From NCBI GenBank assembly GCA_003313425.1, contig NHZP01000042.1:310001-374000 (forward strand): DNA of 64,000 nt. Reading direction: 5' to 3'. The notes beneath the pieces were generated by a model, which saw only the letters and a list, made by a program, of their open reading frames with translations, was not told the DNA's origin and searched no databases. The translations under genes and the position numbers were made by a program. The stretch is from Pseudopyrenochaeta lycopersici (lineage: Eukaryota > Ascomycota > Dothideomycetes > Pleosporales > Pseudopyrenochaetaceae). Of this stretch, positions 23,996-35,206 are shown piece after piece (positions within the stretch are counted from its first letter, which is position 1; each line of letters starts with the position of its first letter).

Positions 23996-25837
23996 CTATA
24001 CTATCGGCGCATAAAAGTTGAACGATCCGTCTGGATCATATTTCCTTTTCAAACTCTTGAGTCTAGAGGTCCTCCACGGCTCATATCCGTACAACGCTTG
24101 AAGTGGCTCGTCTCCAAACGCATAATTCACGTACGCATGCAATTCATCTGAACCAGAACTCTTAAGAATTTTTCTCATTTCCTTTCCGGCTGCTATAGCG
24201 ACGCCGGAGAGAGAGTCATCGGCATAGGTAAAAAGTGGTGACCTAGTTGACATTGAAGTCAGCAATTTTGTGGGGGATTCGCAACGGCGGGAGTATGAAC
24301 ATACGTAAGCAGTTGTTCCTGTCGAAACAGAACTGCTGTGCTCTCTTCGGGGACAACTACAACCCCCTGCTTTGGATAGCCTTCAAAAAGGTATGCGGTG
24401 CCGGCAAATCCTGGGTCGGTAGTCAGGTTGTTGAAAATATTGTAGACTTCCCGCTGAGCGGACAGATTGAATTCCCTCAACCTGACAGGAGTCAAGTGTC
24501 TGTTGAGGTCAGGGTAACACGGTGGATCGTCTTCCATTTGACCATTGAGGTCGAAGACATCCGGATATTGTACGGATGTGGCGTTTCTCTCGGACACTGG
24601 ACCAATCTTTCGAAATGGTGCTGCGAATCGTACTAGTTCCTCTTCTGGCACTTCATACAAAGAGAATAGATGAAATGACGACCTTGGAAGTGCCAGTTAG
24701 TATTTCCCTAAGGGGCTTTTGGGGGTCGAGGCGGAACCAGTTGACTCACATTGTCTGGATCTATATCTGGCCTTCTCCCGAAGATGATTAGATGCATAAG
24801 CTCGGGTGGGTGGTTCGCTTCTTCTGTCAGCTTGTTTGCTTCTGCAAAAAATTGCTCCACCTTGTCGCCCCTGAAGAACATTTCGTTCCTTGTCCAAGGA
24901 CTGCCTCCAGGGTATATTTTGAACTTCAATTCGGATAGGATTCCAAAGTTATGCCCAACGCCTTTGAGAGCCCAGAACAAATCCGAATGCGATTTTGGCG
25001 ACACTGTTATTGCTGAGCCGTTAGCAAGAATGAGGCGGGCTTCAAGGAGCTGGTCCGCGGCCAATCCATACTGGCCCTGAATTATTCCGTGACCACCTCC
25101 CAGCGTGACGCCCATCATTCCGGAACACATGCAAGATCCAGTTACTACAATTGCGTTAGCATGAATGATTGCCATGTTCATTGTGGACACTACCTGTCCG
25201 CTTGTGTTTTGCCCAAAGCGCTCTGATCAGCTCTCCGTTGGTGAACCCGGGACCCAACCGCGCGAAGTCGTTGCTTATTTCAATTGATCTCATATTGCGG
25301 GTACGTATCTCAATTCCGTTCTGAAGCCATCCAAGTGTAGGTACAAAACCATGAGCGCCACCCGTCGCTAGGAATGGAATTGAGTGCTGGTTCGCAAATC
25401 GCACCTTAGATTCGCGTCAGTGTCTGTACAAGTCCCTCATTTACAACCGGTAATCAACTTGCTGTATTCTGAATATCACCTTCGGTGGCTACTTCAACAA
25501 CGGCTCGGAATGATGGTGCGGAGTAGGCCTGCCATCTCAATGTGGCATTTCCGAACCTTGGGTCCTCTGGAAACAAGATAGAGGCGTCAGGAGATAGTAC
25601 GGCCCCAAGCTCCGCAAAGCTACTAGGCTGCCCTGTAAAATCCCGACGATGCCGTGCATCGTAGCATTTCACAAATGAGGGAACAATTCCTAGGAAGAAA
25701 ACTGTGAGAATAGCACAAGACCTGCCATTTTGAGTGCGACGATTGGAAGCAGAATTGGATGACTTGCTCAATGCCTGTACGGCGTTAAGAGACATTAATG
25801 ATCCAAGGATGGTTTGCTGAGCACACGTCATAATCAT
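23996..25837 (-). CDS. FAD-linked oxidase (berberine-bridge type), one frame problem
   Basis: Five exons: 25837-25463, 25404-25194, 25144-24750, 24682-24305, 24242-23996. Introns of 49-67 bp have clear signals; the first is GC-AG (GCAAGT donor). Motifs: RWQAYSAPSF (PCMH-type FAD domain start), GPGFTNGELI, CSGMMGVTLGGGHG (FAD-binding glycine loop), and the BBE C-terminus YGYEPWRTSRLKSLKRKYDP with FNFYAPI. The family oxidises alcohols or closes rings using covalent FAD. At the third intron (24683-24749, GTGAGT..CTAAC..AG) the flanking frames differ by one base, so either a one-base indel has occurred or that junction is misread; the gene may be inactive. The N-terminal start is uncertain; a hydrophobic segment (AILTVFFLGIVPSF) suggests secretion. 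It faces the PKS relic. Confidence 0.8.
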
Positions 25838-26659
25838 GTTGAGGGTAATTAAAGCGAATAACCTCTTGCTCCGAAAAAGGAATAATATTGAGACATACCT
25901 TGAGAACCTAAAACTTGTTGCGGCAGCCTAGAGCATTCTTTCATCAACAGGATAAGGTCGTTCTTACCAACCAATATTTCAGGGCGATGGGTGGCGCTCT
26001 GTTGGGCCAACTTGTTGGGCGAACTTCCTTGGCTGTCTGTTTCTTCCACGTGAAGTGGGATCCTCGTCGGTGCTGCATAGGACTGGTAACTCTGACAGGA
26101 TCCGACTAAGAGTACTCCGCTTAAGTAAAGCTGTTCCCAAAAGATTTACGTTTGCTCCACGTGCTGAACATGTAATTCGGGAAAGATCACTGCTGCTATC
26201 GCAATACAGCGGGAGGACCTTAAACCCATTGGCGCCATGCAATGCAATTTGCGAGTGCTCCCCGGAGTAGAATATAAATCAAGCCAACGTGGAATTCTTC
26301 AGGTCACTGGAAGATACTGTAAGAGGCGTCTGCAAGTATGTAGCCAGACTCGTGCATGTGTCGATTGCATCTCGCTCGCGGTTCGACTCAAGATAACATG
26401 AAATGTACGCATGGTGTTTTTTAATATTGTCAAGGCGCAGAACTGCAGGATATCCTCCGGGTGGTGGGGAAGGCCATACAACGTGAGAGGCAAATTTTGT
26501 CAAAGCACGTATAGGAAGTACCTGTATCAGTATATTAACTTTCCCCTGGAGCAGCTGATTCAAATTCACTTCACCAAACTCTTCCACCGATCCTTTAACG
26601 CCCTCGCCGAGCAATCGCTTCATCTTCCCGAGCACCGACCATCAAATCCTGTGAACCTC
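25838..26659. other. Divergent intergenic region between two FAD oxidases
   Basis: About 820 bp between divergently transcribed oxidase genes, so it may have held a shared promoter. A 118-codon minus-strand frame at 26279-26635 has no motif I recognise. Confidence 0.45.
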
Positions 26660-28286
26660 ATGATGCTGATTAGAACACTCGTGCTATGTGCAGCAGCTCT
26701 CACTGGAAGTGCTGCACCAACGACGTGTGAGACCGAGGCTTCCGGTGCGGCGACTGCCTGCGAAATCTTCGAGAAACGCTTCCCAAACCAGACCTTCTAC
26801 CCAGGCACAGCCCACTACGACTTCGAAGCCAAAACTCGTAAGTATTCTCCAGATCGGAAGCACATGGAGTGTTGACAAATAATAGATCTGGGCCGTCCAA
26901 AATCACCTCGATCCGGCATGTGTCTTTGTCCCTCAAAGTGCGCACCAAGTCTCGTTTGCAGTCATCACATTGACGCTTACGAATACGAAGTTCGCTGTGC
27001 GTGGTGGCGGTCATATGCCTCTTGAGGTTTCAACAGTATTGGTGCACTTGGAGTCTTGCTATCGATGACGAAACTGAAAACCATCGCGCTAAGCGAAGAC
27101 AAGACCGTAGCTTCAATTGGGCCAGGGAACAGGTGGCTTGATGCGTATGAGTACCTTGAGCCTCACGGTCTTGTTGTCGTGGGAGGACGAGTCGGCCAGG
27201 TTGGTGTACCAGGGCTCTTACTTGGTGGTGGAATCTCGTTCTACTCGAACCAGTATGGCTTCGCGTCGGATAATGTGGTGAAGTATGAGGTACAATTAAC
27301 CCTGGGCCAATTTCTGTGAGCTGCTAACAACACAGTGCATTCTGGCTGACGGCAGGACCGCCGAAGTCACAGCTCAGAATTCATACTCTGACCTCTTCTG
27401 GGCTCTCAAGGCCGGTGGCAACTCTTTCTGCATCGTCACCCGCTTCGATCTTCAGACCTACCCATCTTCAAATGTATGGGTTGGCACAGCACAGTAATCG
27501 GCCAATCAGTCTTCCCAGTTCCTCGATGCCGTATACAACTTCGCTCAGCATGGCTCCTTGGACCCGAAGGCAGCACTCACTCCAATCGCCGCCACGATAC
27601 CTTCAAAGAACATAACCGTATACCGAGCGCTGCGCTTCTACGACTCCAAAGTTGATGTGCCACGGACCTGGGAGAACCTCAGCACGCCGCACATGATACC
27701 ATTGTCCGATGACTACTCGCTGCGCCCATTGACTGAGTACCTGAAAGCCGATGGCGGAACAGCGCCTGGCGCACTGCGCCGGAAATGGCGTTTCGTGTCA
27801 AGCGTTGTGAGCCGCGACGCAATCGAGATCATCCCCAATATCCTCATCCGCGAATCATATGCGCGACTATCCAACCGAGTCAATTCGACGGCCGGCGTCG
27901 CATTCCAACCCATCACTCAAGAGTTTCTCCGCCAAGGCCAGCTGAAGGGCGGTAACCCGCATGGGCTCGACAGCTCCAAGGGACCGTACTTCTGGAGCGT
28001 GCTGCAACTCGCTTGCGATGACAATGATGAAGACTACGAAGCTTTGCACGAGTTCGCCAAGTACTTTTTCGCTGAGGTGACCAAGGAACTGAAGGCGAAG
28101 GGACTGCATGCCGAGTACTTGTACATGAATGATGCTGGTGAAGGGCAGAAGGTATTCGAAAGCTACGGACGGGAGAATCTGGAGAGGTTGAAAGACATCA
28201 GGGAGAAGTATGATCCGCTAAAAGTGTATTCTAAATTGATGCCCGGAGGTTGGAAGGTCTACACAGCGGACCGGATCTTCTTATAG
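26660..28286 (+). pseudogene. Second FAD-linked oxidase, inactivated
   Basis: Starts with a signal peptide (MMLIRTLVLCAAALTGSA). It then reads as a berberine-bridge-type FAD oxidase: NHLDPACVFVPQSAHQVSFA, the FAD-contact stretch AVRGGGHMP, SIGPGNRW, GVPGLLLGGGISF, DLFWALKAGG, and a C-terminus ending IREKYDPLKVYSKLMPGGWK. Lesions: the frames flanking the first intron (GTAAGT at about 26837) do not join in phase; a base is missing between GGGHMP and FNSIGALGV near 27030; an in-frame TAA lies near 27496. The intron at about 27291-27335 is normal. The 3' 240 codons are open and well preserved, so decay is fairly recent. It lies divergent to the other oxidase, as in secondary-metabolite clusters. 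Confidence 0.85.
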
Positions 28287-28445
28287 CCAGGATTATTCCT
28301 ATAAGTGCCATTTGTCAATTCTTCGAATGTGACCGTTGCGGAAATATCACATAAGGAGGGATTGCTTCGTCGCCAACTAAATCTTCGGTGAAGCTAAACT
28401 CGCCAGTGTTGCTCCGTCGCAAAAGACGTATTGTTTGGCATATAG

Positions 28446-28796
28446 TTGGACAAGGGGCAAGCAGTAGGAATTATCATCATTCTCGCAGCTGGCGGCCTGG
28501 CGCTCGGCCAATCTGTCAACTCGTTCGGCTTACTTCATACCATTGCCGAGTCGATCACTAGCGGCATCGGGGGCATAAGTCTTTACAATGTTCTCGTCGT
28601 TTTTGCGGGGCTGGTCCTGGTCCTTGCGACATGTGTCAGTCATATGGTTGCGGCGCTGGTTGCACTTCCGCTTGTGCAGCAAGTTGGGCAACAGATGGTG
28701 AAGCCGCATCCTAATCTGCTGGTTATGGGCGCGCCGCTTATGGCTAGCGGAGCGATGGGGTTGCCGACTAGTGGGTTCCCGAACATGAGTAAGCAT
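28446..28796 (+). pseudogene. SLC13/PHO87-91-type phosphate transporter fragment
   Basis: About 115 codons match the penultimate membrane region of fungal low-affinity phosphate transporters: GGLALGQSVNSFGLLHTIA, VSHMVAALVALPLVQQVG, PHPNLLVMGAPLMASGAMG and LPTSGFPNM. The full protein is around 800-900 residues with an SPX domain; that portion is absent. The fragment ends just before the hAT terminus, at what could be an intron donor (AGTAAGC). A stop precedes it. It is a stranded fragment, not a gene. Confidence 0.82.
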
Positions 28797-28803
28797 ACAT
28801 GGG

Positions 28804-28922
28804 CAAATCGATATGCTTTAGCGTCGATATATCGATATATCGATATCGATATGGATTTTGAGGCTGATTTCGATATCGATATCGAAACTCACCCGTTTTC
28901 GATATATCGATATATCGATGAA
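28804..28922. repeat. hAT left subterminal ATCGATAT array
   Basis: Repeated ATATCGATATCGAT palindromes in two clusters around an 18-20 bp spacer. Such subterminal motifs are typical transposase-binding sites in hAT elements. The same motif array recurs at the right end. Confidence 0.8.
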
Positions 28923-29035
28923 AAGGCTTGGCAGCCCTTACAACCTAAAAATCTCTGCAGATACGTACTTTTATCCCTTAATATCTATCAACAAGCCGTT
29001 TTTTAACCTGATTAGTACTACTTACCTATTACACC

Positions 29036-31325
29036 ATGGAGTCCCTTTTATCATCAGATGTCGCACCATCTAGCTCTGCTAGCAACCCAATTAAGTTACC
29101 TAGTAACTTCTGGGATGTCATGGAACGACGTACCGTACCAAGCCAGAAACGTGGATCTCAAGGCACTCAAGAGTTTATATGCATGATGCATCCTCAATGG
29201 GGCCCTCAAACATCAAAACCTAATGCTTCATATCATTGTCGCACCCAGCACCCATTATCTCAGCAACAGCTACGTCAGCAGCGTTTGAACGACGCAGATA
29301 CGTCATTATCTCGAGGCCTTTTACCTTCAACCGCGGCCCTACATCGTACGTTCGATAGGGAAGCCTACAAAGAAGCAGTAGTTGGATTACTTACCCGACG
29401 GCGCCTACTATTTAGCAGTGTTGAGTGGCCAGAGATGCAAGCTCTACTTCTAGCCGCTAATCCCGAAAGTGGCCATGTTCTCATCAAGTCTCGACGCACT
29501 GTTATACGTCTTATGGCTGCTAATTACGTCATGTATCGAGATCAGCTTCAAGATACTCTTACCATGGCTCGCAGCCCGATTCACTTCCAAACAGATATCT
29601 GGACGTCGCCCCATCGAAAGGGCATGCTTGCTATCTGCGGGCAATGGATCAATCACGAATATAAGCTTCAAAAAGCCTTATTAGGCCTAGTTGAGTTACC
29701 AGGAGACCACTCAGGATCATCTCAAGCATCCTTAATCCATCGGGTTCTTAAACAATACGAGATCACGTCAAACCTTGGGTGGTGGTATACAGGCGACAAC
29801 GCGACGTCAAACGACACTTGTCTGGAATCTCTGGCATCTCGATTACTTGAAGAGCATCAGGTTTGTTTTCTACGTTTTCTAGGTACCTTACTAACACTAT
29901 ATAGGTTAAGTGCGACCCTAAAAGACGCCGTATACGCTGTATAGCCCATATCATCAACCTATCCCTTCAAGCCTTCCTCCTCGCGTCTTCTAAAGAAGCT
30001 CTTATCGCCGCGTTGTCCGCAGCAGCTGAGGTCGATGGAGAGGAACTTTTTGATAGGTTTTCCCTTATCTTAAGTTCCAATAACTCGAAAGACGACACTC
30101 TCGGCCGTAAAACTTGGCGAGCAACCGCGAAAGGCCGTGGATCGCGACAGGCGAGCCAGGATCACCAGGATTTCGATGGGATAGGCCGATTACCGGTACT
30201 CGAAAAGCTTCACGACCTGGGTATCTGGATCCATCGATCACCACAACGCGATAAGGACTGGCTTGAGGCTATTGGGATACAGATAGGGATTGATAATATG
30301 ACGCGATGGTCATCGTGGTATCTGTTTATCGATAAGCACTGCGGAAACAGAGCGAGATTAAGGTCTTTCTCGTTGATCACGAAGACGACCTAAATGGCAT
30401 TAAGCTTACTGCTGAGGATTGGGATATCCTTAGCAAAGCTCACTCATTCTTGCAACCGTTTGCAGGTGCGACTCTATACGCAGAAGGGGATAAGTCATCA
30501 ATTGGACAGAGCCTTGAGATTATGGATGTTCTCCTCTACCATTATGAACAAGAGAAGGTAAAGTAGACGTCTTATTAGCTATCTTTACTAATAAGTTATT
30601 AGGAAAGGTACTCTACGCCTGGTCAAGAAGATCCTCAGATGCTCCACGCTATTAATATGGGATGGTATGTCCTTAGTAAGTACTACGGCCTCACAGACGA
30701 AGCATCTGTATACGCTGCAGCCCTTCTTCTCGATCCTTCAAAGCGATCAGCCTATATCAAAAAGAACTGGACCCGAAGCTGGACAGCGCCAGCAATTGAT
30801 AAAGCTTATACACTTTGGGTAGAGGATTATAAAACGGCTTTAATCCCTGGTTCCAAACCTGTTCAACAGCCCCAACATCGAGATCTCTCTGGGTTTGATC
30901 GTTTACGCCGCAACTTAGCTGTAACGACAGCTAATTCGGATGAGGATGCCTTTAGCGTGTTTATTGAGGCCACACCCATTGCGATTAGCTGTACAGCTTT
31001 AGAATGGTGGTGCCCCGAGGATCAGAGACGCCGATATCCAAAGCTTAGCCAGATGGCTATCGATATACTCTCAATCCCTGCTGAATCTGCAGAGGCAGAA
31101 AGGGTGTTTTCAGGTGCGAGAAGGACTTGTAGATACGATCGACTCAGGCTATCGTGTGCCAATATCGAGAAAATCGAGTGTATTGGTAGTTGGCTTCATC
31201 AGGGATTAATTACGCCTTCATCCAGGTCCGGAAGGGGATTTCAATTTGAACCAGGCGAAAATGAGGCTACCCAGGGCTGGACAGATGAAGTGATTGATGA
31301 GATAACGCGGTTTGAGGACACTTAG
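29036..31325 (+). pseudogene. hAT transposase with one frameshift
   Basis: Starts MESLLSSDVAPSSSASN. Two small introns are clear: 29861-29904 (GTTTGT..CTAAC..TATAG) and 30558-30602 (GTAAAG..ACTAAT..TTAG). Domain landmarks are a BED-like N-terminus (TQEFICMM..H), catalytic-core segments HFQTDIWTSPHRKGMLAI and WYTGDNATSND, CIAHIINLSLQAF, and a full hATC dimerisation domain (YPKLSQMAIDILSIPAESAEA). Between TRWSSWYLFIDK and the continuation LRKQSEIKVFLVDHEDD one base is missing near 30340. That single lesion would stop full-length protein. The rest is intact, so the element was active recently. Confidence 0.85.
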
Positions 31326-31349
31326 CTAGCTAATTGATTTTTTATAGCT

Positions 31350-31449
31350 TATGTCATCGATAACGATCGATATCGACGTCGATATCGATATAAAAAACTT
31401 CAAATCGATATCGATATGAAATCTGCTATTTTATATCGATATCGATATG
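31350..31449. repeat. hAT right subterminal ATCGATAT array
   Basis: Three clusters of ATCGATATCGATAT near the right end, mirroring the left array. One cluster carries a variant with ACGTCGAT. Confidence 0.8.
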
Positions 31450-31455
31450 CCCATG

Positions 31456-33203
31456 TCTGGACTGAGTCTTCATAGTGTGAAGCCGAGCGAACCGGCTGGT
31501 GGAGTTGAATGCGTTTCTCATGACCTCCTAGCCCTCCTCCGAGTCAATCCACACCTTTGCAGCTCCAGCTCTTCTAAGACTCCGGAACCCAACACACGGT
31601 CCGCGAGACATGCCGTCGCCAATCACAATTGTGGTCGCACCACCTCCGGCATTGATTGCTTTGCAACCTCGGTTTGTGCTCGCCACCAAGGCACCCTCAG
31701 TTGTGGGTTCGACGCAATACCTTGTGGCGATACTAACATTTTACAGGACCTTCCGCGCAACTACATCGCTCACGGGAATCCCGCATTTGGCTGATCAAGC
31801 GATCGACGGCATAGACGATCTGACTGACCTTGAAAATGTCGACTTGCAACTGCATCACGTGTTTGGCGTTGTCCACACCACTTCCGCCGCGGACTCATGT
31901 GCTACTGTATATGAATTATTTGGATTGTCGGTGCTTGCAGACTACAGCTCTTCGCTAGTCGTAATATAAACGCAATGGTTACCTCTGACCGCACGACCAT
32001 AACTCTCTGACAGCATGAGATCCCTCCCTCTTTCAGTCGATGGATAACAATGCTTATGCGTCCCCTCCAAAGTCCTGAATAGTCGCTCTAAATCCTCTTC
32101 ATTTTGGTAACTAGCAACCTCCTCCCCGATTCCGTTAGCGTGAACATGAACAACGACCGGTAATTAGTGCCGCTTCCTCTGTTTGATGGGCCCAGACAAA
32201 GGCCAACACGATTCGACTGCTCTCGGACTCACGTTTGAGAACAGTCAAGAGCACTACACCCTTCAAACTTGGGTACCTGCGCGAGGCCAAATCACGGCTC
32301 ATCCACTTAAGCCGATTCGAGGCCCTCTGCCATGGTAGTATAGCCCGGCCCTAACAAACCTTATAAATCCTACCGTCCATGGCTCAACAAGCACTGATGA
32401 AAGAGGCTACTGTGTTGTGGTGGCCTTGTTTGTAGCAGGAAATATATGGTGTTGGGGCTGCCAAGCATTTCGCTGAGTGGGCTTTTTTCTTGCGAGCGGG
32501 TGGCACTGAACGGAAAATGGATGGAGAATGGATTCAGCTGCCAAGGAGCAGCCCACGAACAAGATGATACAGTGAGGCGAGGCGAATGAAACGCTGTAGT
32601 CCGATTTGACGCTAGTGACTAAAAACATCTGATCTTAGGACACATAACCAGTTCAGAGCTGAGAATGTACTGTATGTGAACCTCTCCGCGGTTATGGCTG
32701 AACTCAAAATCTGTTGAGCTGAAAATGATAGTACACGTATTGGTGGAAATAGTGATGTAAGAGGACAGGTTCTTTAGTCAGGCTTCCGAGCTAGCCGTTC
32801 GTAAGAGGTCGACGAAATTACAAGGACGACAAATCCAAGGTCGGAGTGCCTGAGGCATACTGTTGGGTTTCGTTTTCGACTTCGGTGAAGAGGAGGAACA
32901 AAGTCAGGCAGCCACTTCAGCTAGTGAGACTTGTGTAATCTTGGGAGCAAAGTGCCGGAATCACGTTCATTTGCAACCGGCATCGCGATAGAAGGTGTAC
33001 AGAGGTGTGGTCTTGGCAGAGGTGCGCATTTCAGTGGGGTACGCATTTTGGTGGTGGTTCACGTTATTAGAAATCAAAAGAAAAGGCTTTTTGGGTTCAA
33101 GTGCGGAGTACTCTAGATTAGGTAGATATTAAAGCATCCCTCACACAAAAATTATCGTGCGAATGATATCTCTGCCTACATATACTTGCGGTGCTGATCA
33201 ATC
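31456..33203. other. Gene-poor stretch before amine oxidase
   Basis: No supported gene over about 1.7 kb. Frames at 31447-31969 overlap in two phases without motif. The last few hundred bases should hold the amine oxidase promoter; TATAC lies at about 33180, close upstream of the start. Confidence 0.45.
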
Positions 33204-34658
33204 ATGCGTTCCCTACTCGTCCCGACAGCCATTTTCTCGGCGTGCCTAACGCCATCGACGTTTGCCAAACCAACCACCAATTTCAGTCTCAACGCATTCA
33301 AACCCCAAGATACTATAACCCGCGATGTAGCCATCATCGGCGGCGGCTCTGCCGGCACCTACTCATCCATTAGCCTGAAAGACAAGGGAAAGTCGATTAT
33401 CGTGATCGAGAAGGAAAATCGTATAGGCGGCCATACTCTAACTTATACCGATCCTGCCTCGGGGACGCCAATCGATATAGGTGTCATCGTCTTTCATAAT
33501 CATACTATTGTAAAGGACTACTTTGCACGATTCAATGTCCCACTGATTCCATTTGGGTCGGGCGTGGATCCCAATGAACCGGTGCAACAAAATGGGAATT
33601 ACGACTTAAGGACGGGTAAGGAGGTTAATGTCCTAAGTCCTACTGCTGAAGCTGTCGGCACCGCTTTTGCAAAGTACACTCAACAATTGCAAAAGTATCC
33701 CCTTCTGAATAACGGGATGTTTTTACCAAATCCGGTTCCGGAGGATCTGGTCTTGCCATTCGGCGAATTTGTGAAGAAGTACGGCGTTGAGGATGCGCTT
33801 GTCACAATGTTCGCTTATGCCCCGGGGCTAGGGGACATTTTGACGGTCCCGACGGTGGAGGTCATGAGGGTTTGGGGATTAAGCTTGGTCCAGCAGTTGC
33901 AGGGCGGTTTTCTGACCACCGCACGCCATAACAACAGCGAGTTGTATACGAAAGCTTCGGCCGAATTACTTGCCACGCAGAGCCTGCTGCTCAGCTCGGA
34001 GGTCGTGCATGCAGGTCGCAACAATAAAGGTGTCAAGCTTGTTGTCCAGACCCCAACTGGTTTGAAACTCATACAGGCAAAGAAGCTGCTCATAACCATC
34101 CCGCCTAAGCTGGATTTCCTACGCCCATTCGCCCTCAGCACGCAGGAATGGCAAATCTTTAGAAAGCTGATCAACACTGGATACTACACGAGCATCTTGA
34201 AGAACATCGGTCTACTAGACAACCTCAGCATCACCAATTACGCCCAGAACTCTCCATACAATCTCCCGACTCTTCCGAGTGTTTACAGTATCGGCTCAAC
34301 CGGCGTGCCAGGCCTGCATCTCACATTCTATGGCGCTCCACAAACCCCTAAAACCTATCCATTACGTGACGCTGTAGTGAAAGCGGACATCATCCTGTCC
34401 ATCAAAACACTCCAGGAAGCCAATCCGGACAAGTTCAATCAGACGGAGCCGGAATTTGTTATTTACCGCTCGCATGCACCTTACCATCTCCAGGCGAGGC
34501 CAGAGGATACGAAAAATGGGTTCTATGAAAAGATGTATGCACTGCAAGGGTTAAGAAATACGTACTGGACGGGTGCAAGCTGGCGATCACATGACAGTAG
34601 TGTTATTTGGAGGTTTACTGAGAATGAGGTGCTTCCGAAACTACTGGCTGGGTTGTAA
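33204..34658 (+). CDS. Secreted FAD-dependent amine oxidase-like protein
   Basis: An intact single-exon gene of 484 aa. It starts with a probable signal peptide (MRSLLVPTAIFSACLTPSTFA). The Rossmann dinucleotide motif VAIIGGGSAGTYSSISL, followed by VIEKENRIGGHT, is the FAD-binding signature of the flavin amine oxidase/beta-cyclopiazonate dehydrogenase-like family of fungi. The C-terminus has a second FAD-contact region (YWTGASWRSHDSSVIWRF). The family performs two-electron oxidations, often in secondary metabolism. It lies near the broken PKS and FAD oxidases and may be a surviving tailoring enzyme or an unrelated oxidase. No lesion was seen. Confidence 0.88.
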   Translation: MRSLLVPTAIFSACLTPSTFAKPTTNFSLNAFKPQDTITRDVAIIGGGSAGTYSSISLKDKGKSIIVIEKENRIGGHTLTYTDPASGTPIDIGVIVFHNHTIVKDYFARFNVPLIPFGSGVDPNEPVQQNGNYDLRTGKEVNVLSPTAEAVGTAFAKYTQQLQKYPLLNNGMFLPNPVPEDLVLPFGEFVKKYGVEDALVTMFAYAPGLGDILTVPTVEVMRVWGLSLVQQLQGGFLTTARHNNSELYTKASAELLATQSLLLSSEVVHAGRNNKGVKLVVQTPTGLKLIQAKKLLITIPPKLDFLRPFALSTQEWQIFRKLINTGYYTSILKNIGLLDNLSITNYAQNSPYNLPTLPSVYSIGSTGVPGLHLTFYGAPQTPKTYPLRDAVVKADIILSIKTLQEANPDKFNQTEPEFVIYRSHAPYHLQARPEDTKNGFYEKMYALQGLRNTYWTGASWRSHDSSVIWRFTENEVLPKLLAGL

Positions 34659-34724
34659 GCACCGTTAGTTATTAAGAAGACTCAACTGCGCTTGATCGCC
34701 TTAAGCACAGGGGTGAGCGTCCCG

Positions 34725-34864
34725 TGTTAAATGCATGGCTTGACTTACTTTCTAATAGCGAGGAAAGAGAACTGCATTAGTAACTATCGCTCCATGTTGA
34801 ATGCATAGCTTGACTTACTCGCTAATAGCGATGAAAGAGTACCTTATTAGTAGCTGTCGCTTTG
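34725..34864. repeat. 70 bp tandem duplication
   Basis: Two adjacent units begin TGTTRAATGCATRGCTTGAC at 34725 and 34795 and contain CTAATAGCGAKGAAAGAG. The copies differ at roughly ten positions, so the duplication is not recent. Confidence 0.85.
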
Positions 34865-35085
34865 TTGTGTCGATGAACCCCACTTGGCCGGCGTGATTTG
34901 TCCCCCCCGTTTTTGAGATTTGTCCCCCAGAAAATCGATGTGTCAACTTCAACCTCACATAACTCCTCACCAACACGGGCTAAATTTTGTTGGTGAGTAC
35001 CAAAAGAGGCTTCAGAGCCTGGAGGATCTTGCCTGATGTTTTAAATCACCAAAATTGGCCCGCGTTGTGGCTTAACGTGTTCCAC

Positions 35086-35150
35086 CACCTGATGCACGTC
35101 CCCACCTGATGCACGTCCCCACCTGATGCACGTCCCCACCTGATGCACGC
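35086..35150. repeat. 17 bp tandem units in pogo left end
   Basis: Units start at 35086, 35103, 35120 and 35137 (the last partial). They are identical apart from the last. The right end has fewer units, so the left array has expanded by slippage or unequal exchange. Confidence 0.9.
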
Positions 35151-35206
35151 GAACACCAAATTTCATCAAAATTTCAACGCGTAACAACACCACGAATATT
35201 AACGAT

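Larger units (their letters stand above)
28798..31455 (+). mobile_element. hAT-type DNA transposon
   Basis: The ends carry a short inverted repeat (CATGGGCAAATCGATAT on the left, its near-complement at 31438-31455 on the right). Inside lie dense subterminal ATCGATAT arrays, and a hAT transposase fills the middle. No 8 bp target duplication is visible (TAAGCATA versus TCTGGACT), so one flank may have been rearranged. It separates the phosphate-transporter fragment from unrelated sequence. Confidence 0.85.

Noticed and set aside
28798..31455. ATCGATAT arrays as a centromeric or telomeric satellite
   Set aside because: They are limited to the two ends of a hAT transposase unit, so subterminal transposon repeats explain them better.
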